Source of the DNA: JABFSM01 sp963762545
GTDB taxonomy: Bacteria > Gemmatimonadota > Gemmatimonadetes > Gemmatimonadales > GWC2-71-9
DNA: 64,000 bases
Reading direction: 5' to 3'
Assembly: GCA_963762545.1 (NCBI GenBank)
Contig: CAVXLC010000001.1
Span: 434,001 to 498,000, forward strand
This document shows, one piece after another, positions 1-7,838 of this stretch. Numbering within the stretch: position 1 is the stretch's first letter; every line of letters starts with the position of its first letter. The notes under the pieces are model-generated. The model saw only the letters and a program-made list of their open reading frames with translations. It was not told where the DNA came from and searched no databases. The position numbers and the translations under genes were made by a program.

Positions 1-396
1 CAGTTCGTCGGCACCTTCAAGCCCGCCTCGACCGCCACGGTCTACACCGAGCTGGACGTTGGTGGCGAGGAGGGCCTCGGCGCCGGCGGCGGGAAGGCCT
101 CTTGGTCGGCATTGGGGCTGTGGGGCGTATTCGATCTTTCGTCCAAGGCATCGCTGGCCCTCCGGGGCGAGTATGCGAACGATGCCGACGGCGTGCGAAC
201 CTCGGGAGTCTTCGGGTTTCCGGCGGCCACTGACCGCAAGCTGACCAGCGGAACAGTGACGCTCAACATCAAGAGCTGGCCGCATGCCCTGGTCCGGCCG
301 GAAGTGCGGATCGAGCATTCCAATCGTGGTGATTTCGGCGGGACCGGGAAGCATTCGCAGGTGACTGCCGGCCTCGCGGCGTCGTACATCTTCTGA
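1..396 (+). CDS. Outer-membrane beta-barrel protein, C-terminal part (5' truncated)
   Basis: Frame 1 is open from the first base to a TGA at 394-396, giving 131 visible residues; the start lies outside the window. The visible part shows alternating polar and hydrophobic beta-strand segments. It ends in a classic barrel signature: a terminal strand closing on a C-terminal Phe (ending SYIF), the type of signal used by the Bam assembly machinery. Phrases such as LRGEYANDADG and RPEVRIEHS resemble the strands of porin-like barrels (bbp2/OmpL type). It is therefore most likely an outer-membrane porin or porin-like protein. The exact family is uncertain because the N-terminus is missing. A strong hairpin follows the stop codon. 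Confidence 0.65.
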   Translation, partial: QFVGTFKPASTATVYTELDVGGEEGLGAGGGKASWSALGLWGVFDLSSKASLALRGEYANDADGVRTSGVFGFPAATDRKLTSGTVTLNIKSWPHALVRPEVRIEHSNRGDFGGTGKHSQVTAGLAASYIF

Positions 397-417
397 GCCA
401 CCCGGTGAGCCACCCGG
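394..417 (+). repeat. Tandem 12-bp duplication carrying the stop codon
   Basis: The 12-mer TGAGCCACCCGG occurs twice in direct tandem (394-405 and 406-417). The first copy contains the stop codon of the barrel gene and the second gives another in-frame TGA. It looks like a small slippage duplication. Confidence 0.7.
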
Positions 418-440
418 CGCGAGCGTTTCGCCCGCGCCGG
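414..440 (+). terminator. Hairpin terminator after the barrel gene
   Basis: The arms CCGGCGCG (414-421) and CGCGCCGG (433-440) pair perfectly. Inside them GCG-TTT-CGC extends the stem after one A/C mismatch. No proper T-tract follows, only a short taggttt, so termination strength is uncertain. It separates the barrel gene from the KdpD-like gene. Confidence 0.5.
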
Positions 441-455
441 CGATAGGTTTCCCGT

Positions 456-1640
456 ATGGCCGAGCCTGCCGCGCCGTCACCCGGGGAGCTCTCCTTCGCG
501 GATATCGTTCAGGCGAGGGAGCGCGGCAAGCTCAAGCTGTACATCGGCTCGGCGGCGGGTACCGGAAAGACCTACCGAATGCTCAACGAAGCCCACCAGT
601 TGCGCGACCGCCGGGTCGACGTGGTGGTGGGCTTCGTGGAGACTCATGGACGCACCGAAACCGAGGCTCAGCTCCGCGACCTCGAGGTCGTTCCGCGCAA
701 GAAGATCGAATACCGCGGGGTCGTCCTCGAGGAGATGGATCCGGAGGCCATCATCGCCCGCCGGCCCCAGGTGGCCATCGTCGACGAGCTGGCCCATACC
801 AACGTGCCGGGCTCCGGCCGCGCCAAGCGATGGGAGGACGTCGTCGCGCTGCTCGACGAGGGGATCAGCGTGATCTCCGCGGTGAATATCCAGCACCTCG
901 AGTCCCTCAACAACGTCATCCAGAACACCCTCGGCGTGACCGTCCGGGAGACCGTGCCGGACTGGGTGCTCACGCTCGCCGACCAGGTCATCAACCTGGA
1001 CATTTCGGCGGAAGATCTTCGCCAGCGCCTGGTCGAAGGGAAGATCTACTCCCCCGACAAGGTGTCCACCGCCCTCAAGAGCTTCTTTACCGAGGAGAAC
1101 CTCACCACTCTGCGCGAGCTGGCGCTCCGCGAGGTGGCGAGCTCGGTGGACCGGACCCGGGAGATGATCGCCGCGCGGATCGAGGCCCAGCCGGCCGGCC
1201 GGCGGGGGGCCGAGCGCCGAACCGTGGATCGGGTCCTCGTGGCGATGTCGAGCCACCCGGAATACACCGCGGTCCTGCTCCGCAAGGCCAGTCGGATCGC
1301 GGGCCGGCTCAATCCCGACTGGTACGGGGTCTACGTGCAAACGCCGGCCGAGAGCGCCAGCCGGATCGACGCGACCCTGCAGCGCAAGCTGGTGGAGAAC
1401 ATCCAGCGGGCCCAGGCGATGGGCGCCGAGGTGGTGAAGCTCGAATCGGAAGACGTGCCGAGCGCGCTGCTCCGCTTTGCCGGCGACAAGGGCGTCACCG
1501 TCATTATCGTGGGACAGTCGAAGCGGTCCTGGTGGCAGCGTCTCAGGCGGGCCTCGGTGGTCGACCACCTGATCAGTAACCCGCTGGGCATCGACGTGCT
1601 GGTGGTGTCGCTCGACACCGACAAGGAGGGCGCGGCATGA
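456..1640 (+). CDS. KdpD-type sensor protein: KdpD N-terminal ATPase-like domain plus Usp domain, no kinase
   Basis: 394 residues. The N-terminal ~230 residues match the KdpD sensor domain: Walker A-like GSAAGTGKT at residues 31-39, then VDELAHTNVPGS and SAVNIQHLESLN, all highly typical of KdpD. A universal stress protein (UspA-like) domain follows from about residue 250, ending with IIVGQSKRSWWQRL. KdpD normally continues into four membrane helices and a histidine kinase (about 900 residues). Here the protein stops after Usp, and the next gene overlaps by ATGA and supplies membrane and kinase-like parts. No kdpFABC or kdpE is present in the window. Role: probable cytoplasmic K+/c-di-AMP or stress sensing, by family analogy only. 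Confidence 0.85.
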   Translation: MAEPAAPSPGELSFADIVQARERGKLKLYIGSAAGTGKTYRMLNEAHQLRDRRVDVVVGFVETHGRTETEAQLRDLEVVPRKKIEYRGVVLEEMDPEAIIARRPQVAIVDELAHTNVPGSGRAKRWEDVVALLDEGISVISAVNIQHLESLNNVIQNTLGVTVRETVPDWVLTLADQVINLDISAEDLRQRLVEGKIYSPDKVSTALKSFFTEENLTTLRELALREVASSVDRTREMIAARIEAQPAGRRGAERRTVDRVLVAMSSHPEYTAVLLRKASRIAGRLNPDWYGVYVQTPAESASRIDATLQRKLVENIQRAQAMGAEVVKLESEDVPSALLRFAGDKGVTVIIVGQSKRSWWQRLRRASVVDHLISNPLGIDVLVVSLDTDKEGAA

Positions 1641-2575
1641 GGGTCGGGCAACGGCTGTACCTCGCGGTGTTGCCCGCCATCCTGGGCCTCTTCACCGTGG
1701 CGGCGTTGGCCTACTGGGGCCACCTGTACCGGTCTGCGCCGGGCTGGGTGGTGGCGGCGGCCGCTGTCGCCGCGGTCGGCTCCCTGATCCTGGCGTGGCG
1801 GAATACCCGGTACGTGGCCCGGCGGCTGGAGCGGTTGGTCGGACGGCCCAGTCCGGCGGGGACCCCCGACGAGCTGGACTCGATCGAGGCCGTGGTGGAC
1901 CGGCTGAGCGGCGCCGTGACCGAGGCGGAAGCGGGCAGCCGGCGGCGGGAAGTGGCGGCGAGCCAGCGGGTCCAGGAGTATGCCGCGCTGCTGGCCGAAG
2001 CGGCCTCGGCCCTGTCGCGCCAGCTCGACGAGGTGCGGCTGCCGCTCCATATCCTCCTGGAGAATCACTTCGGGCCGCTCAACGAGAACCAGGAGGAAAT
2101 GCTTTCCGGCGCCCACACCGCGGCCGAAGCCGCCGACGTGGAGCTCCGGCGGCTCCGGGACATCGCCGACCTGGACCGCGGCGCGCTCAGCCTGCGGCGT
2201 GAACAGGTGAGGATCGGCGAGTTACTCCGGGCCCTCAAGCCCCAGCTCGAAGCCGATGGCGCGCGGGCCGGTGTCACCATCGCGCTGGATGTGGCGCCGG
2301 GATTGCCCCGGGTGGCCGGTGATCGAGTCCGTCTGCAGGAGGCGCTTGAACGGCTGCTTCGCTATCTCGTGCGCCACGCCACGCCGGGCAATGCGATCGC
2401 CATCGCGGCGGTGGCGGAGCAGGGCGAGATCAGGCTCATCGTCGAGGGAGGACCCTCCCTGACGCTGGATGCCGATGTGGCCCTCGCCCGCCGCATTATC
2501 CTGGCTCACGGGGGGACGCTCGACGATCAGGCGAGCCATACCCGGGTCACGCTTCCGGTCCCGGGTTCGACGTGA
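1637..2575 (+). CDS. Degenerate membrane histidine kinase paired with the KdpD-like protein
   Basis: 312 residues, with an ATGA overlap to the preceding gene. Two N-terminal hydrophobic segments (about residues 8-27 and 36-54) are followed by a HAMP-like linker, a HisKA-like helical pair (about 120-182) and an HATPase-like fold (about 192-310). The catalytic signatures are damaged. At the H-box (SHELRTPL in active kinases) the sequence reads LDEVRLPL, so Asp131 occupies the phospho-acceptor position. In the N-box both Asn positions are replaced (Arg239, Tyr243), and the G1/G2 glycine boxes are poor. It retains LPLH and AHGG remnants. It is likely a pseudokinase that transmits a signal by conformation, or it binds a partner kinase. 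The fold assignment is good; the loss of activity is inferred. Confidence 0.75.
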   Translation: MRVGQRLYLAVLPAILGLFTVAALAYWGHLYRSAPGWVVAAAAVAAVGSLILAWRNTRYVARRLERLVGRPSPAGTPDELDSIEAVVDRLSGAVTEAEAGSRRREVAASQRVQEYAALLAEAASALSRQLDEVRLPLHILLENHFGPLNENQEEMLSGAHTAAEAADVELRRLRDIADLDRGALSLRREQVRIGELLRALKPQLEADGARAGVTIALDVAPGLPRVAGDRVRLQEALERLLRYLVRHATPGNAIAIAAVAEQGEIRLIVEGGPSLTLDADVALARRIILAHGGTLDDQASHTRVTLPVPGST

Positions 2576-2588
2576 ATTCTGCCTGGCG

Positions 2589-2619
2589 TTGATCACCATT
2601 GGAGCATGCTGGGTATACT
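2589..2619 (+). promoter_or_regulatory. Possible promoter close to the next start codon
   Basis: TTGATC (2589-2594) and TATACT (2614-2619) are separated by 19 bp. The TATACT ends 5 bp before the ATG at 2625, so transcription would begin at or next to the start codon, giving a leaderless or nearly leaderless message. The spacing is longer than ideal. Confidence 0.35.
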
Positions 2620-2624
2620 TCCGC

Positions 2625-3095
2625 ATGACCATTCCAGCGCTTTTCCGTACGGGGCCGCTGTTGTTCATCGGGATGTCCCTGTTCGCCACCGCGTGGCGTC
2701 CCGCGGCGGCACCGCGAGTCATTCATATCGTCGCCAACGAGTACGCCTTCATCGCGCCCGAGGTGACGCAGGCGGGACCGACGACCTTCACGCTCGAGAA
2801 TCGCGGGATGAAGTTTCATGAGGTCCTGATCGGGCTGATGCGTCCCGGGGCCGGCGCGGCCCAGATCGTCGCGGCCCACCAGCAAGGGGCCGGGTTTCGG
2901 GTGCTCTCCCAGTACTACCTGGAGGGCGATGCCGGCGGAGCCATCTTCGCATCCCCGGGCAACACCTCCATCGTCAGCCTGACCGTGGACCTGCAACGGG
3001 GGCGCTCCTACGTGCTGCTGTGCCAGCTCAGGGACTCGGCCGCGGCAACGCAGCACGCGGCCCTTGGCATGTTCCGGATCCTGCGGGTCGAATAG
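2625..3095 (+). CDS. Small secreted cupredoxin-like protein
   Basis: 156 residues from the ATG at 2625. Upstream in-frame starts exist but overlap the kinase gene, and the ATG gives a clean signal peptide (hydrophobic residues about 7-26, ending near AWRPAAA). The mature part resembles a plastocyanin/cupredoxin-like beta sandwich: a beta strand HIVANEYAFIAP, then GPTTFTLENRGMKFHEVLIG, a layout common in cupredoxin-like domains. A late Cys lies in VLLCQLRDS, but a complete type 1 copper site is not obvious. Function is unknown; it may be a periplasmic copper-binding or structural protein. It lacks a visible Shine-Dalgarno sequence. Confidence 0.55.
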   Translation: MTIPALFRTGPLLFIGMSLFATAWRPAAAPRVIHIVANEYAFIAPEVTQAGPTTFTLENRGMKFHEVLIGLMRPGAGAAQIVAAHQQGAGFRVLSQYYLEGDAGGAIFASPGNTSIVSLTVDLQRGRSYVLLCQLRDSAAATQHAALGMFRILRVE

Positions 3096-3106
3096 AGAGG
3101 CCACCA

Positions 3107-3301
3107 ATGACACCGGCGTCCCTGCGGCTTCTCGGCAATATCATCCTCGGTGTTGCCATCCTCCTCCTGCTCGTGACCCTCTGCGGCATGCTCGGTCTGA
3201 TCCCGAAGCTCGCCGTATCGAGGGAACTGATCATCGTGGCGTTCATCCTCACCCTGGTGGCGCGCGGACTGCGCCGGCGCGGCCCGGGAACGCCCGCATG
3301 A
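3107..3301 (+). CDS. Small two-helix membrane protein
   Basis: 64 residues from the ATG at 3107, 11 bp after the preceding stop, with GAGAGG upstream as a probable ribosome binding site. Two hydrophobic helices (about residues 9-31 and 38-56) are followed by a basic, Arg-rich tail (RGLRRRG). No family is recognised. Its position suggests co-transcription with the secreted cupredoxin-like gene. Confidence 0.5.
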   Translation: MTPASLRLLGNIILGVAILLLLVTLCGMLGLIPKLAVSRELIIVAFILTLVARGLRRRGPGTPA

Positions 3302-3366
3302 TGCTCGGGCTGGTCCCGCGGTCCGGCGCCTTCCTGTTGCGGGGCCACTGAGAGCTCCACGCACCA

Positions 3367-4140
3367 ATGACCAACCAACCTGCAGATCGCATCGCGCTGG
3401 TGACCGGCTCGAGTGCCGGCATCGGAGCGGCCCTGGCGCGCGAGCTCCTGTCCCGGGGTTGGACGGTTCTCGGCCTGTCCCGACGCTCGGGGGGCATCAA
3501 GCATCCCGCGTACCGGCATCTCGAAGTAGATCTCAAGGATCCGCCGGCCCTGGTCCGGGCAATGGAAACCGATGTTCGCCCCCTCCTGTCCGAGGCACGG
3601 TGGCGGCGGGTGGGATTGGTGAACAACGCGGCCACACCAGCCGGCCTCGGGCCCTTGCCCAACCTGGACCCGGCGACGCTTCAGGAGGTGTATGCGGTCA
3701 ACGCCGTCGCGCCGATCTGGCTCATGGGTTTCGTGACCCGGGCCGTTCGCCCCGGCGTTGCCCTTCGGGTGGCCAACGTCTCGTCGGGTGCCGGGGTCCG
3801 GGCCTTCCCGGGTCTGTCCGCCTACGGGAGCAGCAAGGCGGCCCTGCGAATGGCCGGCATGGTGCTCGCCGCCGAATGGGACTCCGGCGCGCCGGGCCAG
3901 CGCGTGCCGGACGACGCCGCGATCATGAGCTACGAGCCGGGTGTGGTGGAAACCGCCATGCAGCAGAATGCCCGCTCGCTCTCCCCCGAACAGATGCCGT
4001 GGGTCGGCATCTTCCTGGACTTCGCGGCGCGGGGCATCGCCGTGGCTCCCGAAGCGCCCGCCCGGGAGCTCGCGCAATTCCTCGAATCGGACGGACGGCC
4101 GCGGTTTGCCGAACGCAGGCTGGGAGACTCCGACGCATGA
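3367..4140 (+). CDS. Short-chain dehydrogenase/reductase (sepiapterin/benzil reductase-like)
   Basis: 257 residues, the usual length for classical SDRs. It has the nucleotide-binding TGSSAGIG (residues 13-20), an NNAA motif, a Ser-containing ANVSSGAG strand and the catalytic YGSSK near residue 153. The acidic or basic character after strand 2 (LSRRSG) favours NADPH. The overall pattern (VGLVNNAATP, FPGLSAYGSSKAAL) resembles the sepiapterin reductase / YueD benzil reductase branch. The natural substrate cannot be read from the sequence. The stop overlaps the ATG of the glucokinase gene by 4 bp, so it is the first gene of a coupled set. Confidence 0.8.
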   Translation: MTNQPADRIALVTGSSAGIGAALARELLSRGWTVLGLSRRSGGIKHPAYRHLEVDLKDPPALVRAMETDVRPLLSEARWRRVGLVNNAATPAGLGPLPNLDPATLQEVYAVNAVAPIWLMGFVTRAVRPGVALRVANVSSGAGVRAFPGLSAYGSSKAALRMAGMVLAAEWDSGAPGQRVPDDAAIMSYEPGVVETAMQQNARSLSPEQMPWVGIFLDFAARGIAVAPEAPARELAQFLESDGRPRFAERRLGDSDA

Positions 4141-4823
4141 AAGTCCTGGTCATCGACATTGGGGGCACCCACGTGAAGGTGCAGGCCACCGGACACGCGC
4201 AGCGGATCGAGATTCCATCCGGCCCGCGGCTGACCCCGGCCAGGCTGGTGTCCGCGGTGAAGGCCGCGACGGCGGGGTGGAAGTACGATGCCGTCTCGAT
4301 CGGCTATCCCGGGCCCGTGGTCCATGGCCGCGCCATGCTCGAGCCGCGCCACCTCGGCTCTGGCTGGGTCGGATTCAACTTCAAGAAGGCGCTCGGTCGG
4401 CCCGTCAAGCTCATCAATGACGCCGCGATGCAGGCGCTCGGCAGCTATCGCGGCGGCCGCATGCTCTTTCTCGGCCTGGGAACCGGCCTCGGCTCCGCGC
4501 TGATCGCGGACACCGTCCTGGAGCCGATGGAGCTGGCCCATCTTCCGTATCGAAAGGGCCGCACCTACGAAGAGTACGTCGGGCTGGCCGGACTCAAGCG
4601 GCTGGGCAAGCGGAAATGGCGGCAGCATGTCGACCGGATCGTCCGGCAGCTCAAGGCCGCGCTGCAGGCCGATTACGTGGTGCTGGGGGGAGGCAACGCG
4701 CGGCTGGTCAAGAAGCTTCCACCCGGTACCAGCCTGGGAGACAATGCCAACGCCATCCAGGGCGGCTACCGCCTCTGGACCCGGCGGTATGCCGGGCGCT
4801 CGACGGAGCGCTTCCTCCATTGA
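4137..4823 (+). CDS. ppgK: Polyphosphate glucokinase (ROK-type sugar kinase)
   Basis: 228 residues starting at the ATG that overlaps the SDR stop. The N-terminal VIDIGGTHVKVQ is the phosphate-binding loop of the ROK/actin-like ATPase fold. GYPGPVVHG, INDAAMQALGSY and LGLGTGLGSAL are hallmarks of polyphosphate/ATP glucokinases, which phosphorylate glucose to glucose 6-phosphate. The zinc-binding Cys cluster of repressor-type ROK proteins is absent, as expected for this short branch. Its coupling to a glucoamylase gene makes sense: glucose released from alpha-glucans would be trapped as glucose 6-phosphate. Use of polyphosphate rather than ATP is inferred from the family. Confidence 0.8.
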   Translation: MKVLVIDIGGTHVKVQATGHAQRIEIPSGPRLTPARLVSAVKAATAGWKYDAVSIGYPGPVVHGRAMLEPRHLGSGWVGFNFKKALGRPVKLINDAAMQALGSYRGGRMLFLGLGTGLGSALIADTVLEPMELAHLPYRKGRTYEEYVGLAGLKRLGKRKWRQHVDRIVRQLKAALQADYVVLGGGNARLVKKLPPGTSLGDNANAIQGGYRLWTRRYAGRSTERFLH

Positions 4824-7225
4824 CGGCCCCGGCGGCGCCTTCCATCGCCTTCGGAGCACCCGGCATCGCTCCCCGCTGGACTTCCAGCGCCAAGGAGGGC
4901 CTCGGCACTTCGTATCACACCAGCTGCCGAGTGTGGTTCACGCTGGCCTATGGCATCATCAACGAGATCTACTACCCGACCGTCGACCAGCCCAATACCC
5001 GTGATTGTCAGTTCCTGATCAGCGACGGAGCGACCTTCTGCCACGAGGAAAAGCGGGATCTGATTCACCAGGTCGAGTACCCGGAGCGGGATTGCGTCTT
5101 CTACCGCCTCATCAATACCGAGCCGAACGGGCGCTACCGCCTGATCAAGGACGTCCTCACCGACCCGCACCGCTCGGTGGTGCTCATGTACACCACCCTC
5201 GAGGTGTTCGACGCGTCGCTGCGGGGCAAGCTGCGTCTCTACGCGTTGCTGGCGCCCCACCTGGAGCGCCACGGGGCGGGCAACTCCGGCTGGTGCTCCG
5301 AAGTCGGCGGCAACGATCTGCTCCATGCCGCGCGCCGCGGCACCCATCTGGTCATGGGATGCAGCCAGGGATTCACCCGGCGGTCCATCGGCTATGTCGG
5401 CGCCAGTGACGGGTGGCAGGACCTCAAGAAACACCTCATGATGGACTGGGCCTTCCGCGCCGCCCCGCACGGCAACATCGCGCTCACTGGGGAGATCGTC
5501 CCCCAGAGCGACGCCCCGTTCACGCTGGCCATCGCCTTTGGCCGCAGTGCGCAGAGCACCGTAGCCAAGCTGCTGCAGTCGCTGGCCGAGCCGTTCGAAA
5601 TGCATCGGGAAGCCTATGTGCGGCAGTGGCAGGGCACGGTGGTCAATCCGCGGTACGACTTCAGCCGGTACACGTCCGACGGCGGTCACATGTACCGGCT
5701 GAGCCGTTGCATCCTGCTCGCCCATGAGGACAAGACGTTCCAGGGAGCGCTGGTCGCCTCCATGAGCATCCCCTGGGGTGAGACCAAGGGCGACGACGAT
5801 CTGGGCGGATACCATCTGGTCTGGACCCGGGACCTGGTGCAGAGCGCCAGCGCCCTGCTCGCCACCGGCCAGACCGGTACTCCCCTGCGCGCGCTGATCT
5901 GGCTCGCGGCCATTCAGCGCGCGGATGGCCGGTTTCCGCAGAACAGCTGGATCAACGGGAACGCCTATTGGCCCAGCGTGCAGCTCGATGAAATTGCCGC
6001 GCCCATCCTGCTGGCGTGGCGGCTCCATCGCGAAGGCGCCACACTGGGTCTGTTCGACCCCCGCGTGATGGTGTTCCGTGCCACCGCCTATCTCATCCGG
6101 CACGGGCCGGTGACCGCGCAGGACCGCTGGGAGGAGAGCGCCGGCTATTCACCGTCGACGCTCGCCACGGTGATCGCCGGCCTGGTCTGCGCGGCCGAGT
6201 TCGCCGGCCGGTACGCCGACACGCCGACCGCGACGTTCATCCTCGAGTATGCGGACTGGCTGGCGGCGCATCTCGAGGAGTGGACCGTCACCACACGCGG
6301 GGAGGCGGTCGAAGGCGTGCGGCGCCACTACATCCGGATCAATCCCACCGATGCCGGGACGCCCGATCCGCATGCCGATCCCGACACCACCATGCTTGCT
6401 ATTCCCAACGGCGGGGGGATTCACCCGGCCCGGAATGTGATCGGCGGGGATTTTCTGCATCTGGTGCGGTTGGGGATTCGAGCGGCGGACGATCCCACGG
6501 TGCGGGACTCCGTCACGGTGATGGACCGGCTGCTCCAGCGTGACCTGCCCCAGGGTCCCTGCTGGCGCCGCTACAACCATGACGGCTATGGCCAGAAGGA
6601 CGACGGCGGCGCGTTCGATGGAACCGGGACCGGCCGCTCCTGGCCCATCCTGACGGGGGAGCGCGGCCACTACGAGCTGGCCGCCGGGCGCGATCCGATG
6701 CCGTTCATCGCGGCGATCGAGCAGTTCGCCAACCCGGGCGGTATGATCAGCGAGCAGCTATGGGACGCGGAAGACCTGCCGGACCGGCTGTTGTGGCGCG
6801 GACGGCCCACCCGGGCGGCGATGCCGCTCTGCTGGGCCCACGCGGAATATCTGTCCCTGGTGCGCAGCGCCCGCGACGGTGTGTGCTTCGATCGGGTCGA
6901 GCCGGCGTTCCAGCGCTATGTCGCTCATCCGGTGGCGAGCCGGCAGGAGTTCTGGAGCTTTCGTCACCCGCTGCGGCGGATGCCTCGCGGCAAGATCCTG
7001 CGCCTGGTCGTCGAGGCGGACGCCACCGTGGTCTGGTCGGCCGACGGGTGGGTGCACACCGACCGGATGCAGGCTATGCATGTCGGCGCGCTGAATCTCT
7101 GGTTCGTAGACCTTCCCACGGAGGACTGTCCGGCCGGCGCGGTGATCGAATTCACCTTTTTCTGGAACCAGGCCCGGCACTGGGAAGGGAGGAACCATGT
7201 GGTCACGGTCCGCGAACCGGGCTAG
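4820..7225 (+). CDS. GH15 glucoamylase / glucodextranase-like enzyme
   Basis: 801 residues if started at the TTG at 4820, which overlaps the glucokinase stop as TTGA; no better in-frame start lies nearby, and homology begins soon after (RWTSSAKEGLGTS). An N-terminal beta-sandwich domain (about residues 15-270) precedes the (alpha/alpha)6 catalytic barrel (about 290-690). Visible GH15 signatures are GGYHLVWTRDLVQSA, the general-acid region WEESAGYSPST (about residue 437) and the general-base region ISEQLWD (about residue 644). No signal peptide is seen, so it is probably cytoplasmic and acts on glycogen, maltodextrin or dextran-like oligosaccharides. A C-terminal beta domain (about 700-800) follows. 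With ppgK it forms a compact alpha-glucan-to-glucose-6-phosphate pathway. Confidence 0.88.
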   Translation: MTAPAAPSIAFGAPGIAPRWTSSAKEGLGTSYHTSCRVWFTLAYGIINEIYYPTVDQPNTRDCQFLISDGATFCHEEKRDLIHQVEYPERDCVFYRLINTEPNGRYRLIKDVLTDPHRSVVLMYTTLEVFDASLRGKLRLYALLAPHLERHGAGNSGWCSEVGGNDLLHAARRGTHLVMGCSQGFTRRSIGYVGASDGWQDLKKHLMMDWAFRAAPHGNIALTGEIVPQSDAPFTLAIAFGRSAQSTVAKLLQSLAEPFEMHREAYVRQWQGTVVNPRYDFSRYTSDGGHMYRLSRCILLAHEDKTFQGALVASMSIPWGETKGDDDLGGYHLVWTRDLVQSASALLATGQTGTPLRALIWLAAIQRADGRFPQNSWINGNAYWPSVQLDEIAAPILLAWRLHREGATLGLFDPRVMVFRATAYLIRHGPVTAQDRWEESAGYSPSTLATVIAGLVCAAEFAGRYADTPTATFILEYADWLAAHLEEWTVTTRGEAVEGVRRHYIRINPTDAGTPDPHADPDTTMLAIPNGGGIHPARNVIGGDFLHLVRLGIRAADDPTVRDSVTVMDRLLQRDLPQGPCWRRYNHDGYGQKDDGGAFDGTGTGRSWPILTGERGHYELAAGRDPMPFIAAIEQFANPGGMISEQLWDAEDLPDRLLWRGRPTRAAMPLCWAHAEYLSLVRSARDGVCFDRVEPAFQRYVAHPVASRQEFWSFRHPLRRMPRGKILRLVVEADATVVWSADGWVHTDRMQAMHVGALNLWFVDLPTEDCPAGAVIEFTFFWNQARHWEGRNHVVTVREPG

Positions 7226-7817
7226 CGCGGTGAGGGCCGCGCTCCGCCTCGCTGTGGCCTGCGTGGTGGTCGGGCCGGTGCTCCGGGTGACCATCCTGGC
7301 GGCTCCGGACGACGACCGAGTCCCGGCGGTGCGCGAGGCCATCGTCCATTGGAACAGCGAGCTGGTCCGGATCGGGGTCCACCTCAGCCTCGATTCCGTC
7401 ACCGTGCTCGACGATTCGGTGCCCGACGACATCCTCCGCGCGGCGAGCGCCGGCGTCCTGGGCGGCGGCCGCACCGATACGCTGCTGGGCCGACTGCGCG
7501 GAGTGCCGGGAGACATCGTCATCGCCCTGTCGCACACCGATCTGATCTCGTTCAGCGTGCCGTGGCGGCCGGGTAACAAAGGGGTCGTCGGCCTGCGCCG
7601 GGCCGACATCCTCTCCTTGTCGCTGCCCAATACGCTGCGCAATGTGGCGGCCCACGAGCTCGGCCACGTGCTGGGCCTGCCCCACAACGCCGACTCGACT
7701 ACGCTCATGTGCGGGCGGCCGGCTCCCTGCCGCCCGGCGGTCTTCGCCTCGGACAGGGCGCGGTTCTTTCCGCTCACCGAGAGCAATGAGCGCTGGCTGC
7801 GAATCCGCTGGCCCTAG
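7197..7817 (+). CDS. Matrixin-like secreted zinc metalloprotease
   Basis: 206 residues, overlapping the 3' end of the glucoamylase gene by 29 bp, with a purine-rich GGGAGGAA just before the ATG. An N-terminal hydrophobic stretch (about residues 15-36) could be a signal peptide or anchor. The zinc-binding motif HELGHVLGLPH starts at His153 and has the third His at the metzincin spacing (HExxHxxGxxH). It is followed by STTLMCG, where the Met supplies the Met-turn expected of metzincins. Length and arrangement fit a minimal matrixin (M10-like) domain. Cys residues near the C-terminus may form a disulfide. The substrate is unknown. Confidence 0.75.
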   Translation: MWSRSANRASAVRAALRLAVACVVVGPVLRVTILAAPDDDRVPAVREAIVHWNSELVRIGVHLSLDSVTVLDDSVPDDILRAASAGVLGGGRTDTLLGRLRGVPGDIVIALSHTDLISFSVPWRPGNKGVVGLRRADILSLSLPNTLRNVAAHELGHVLGLPHNADSTTLMCGRPAPCRPAVFASDRARFFPLTESNERWLRIRWP

Positions 7818-7838
7818 TCACCCGTTCGAGGAGGTACC

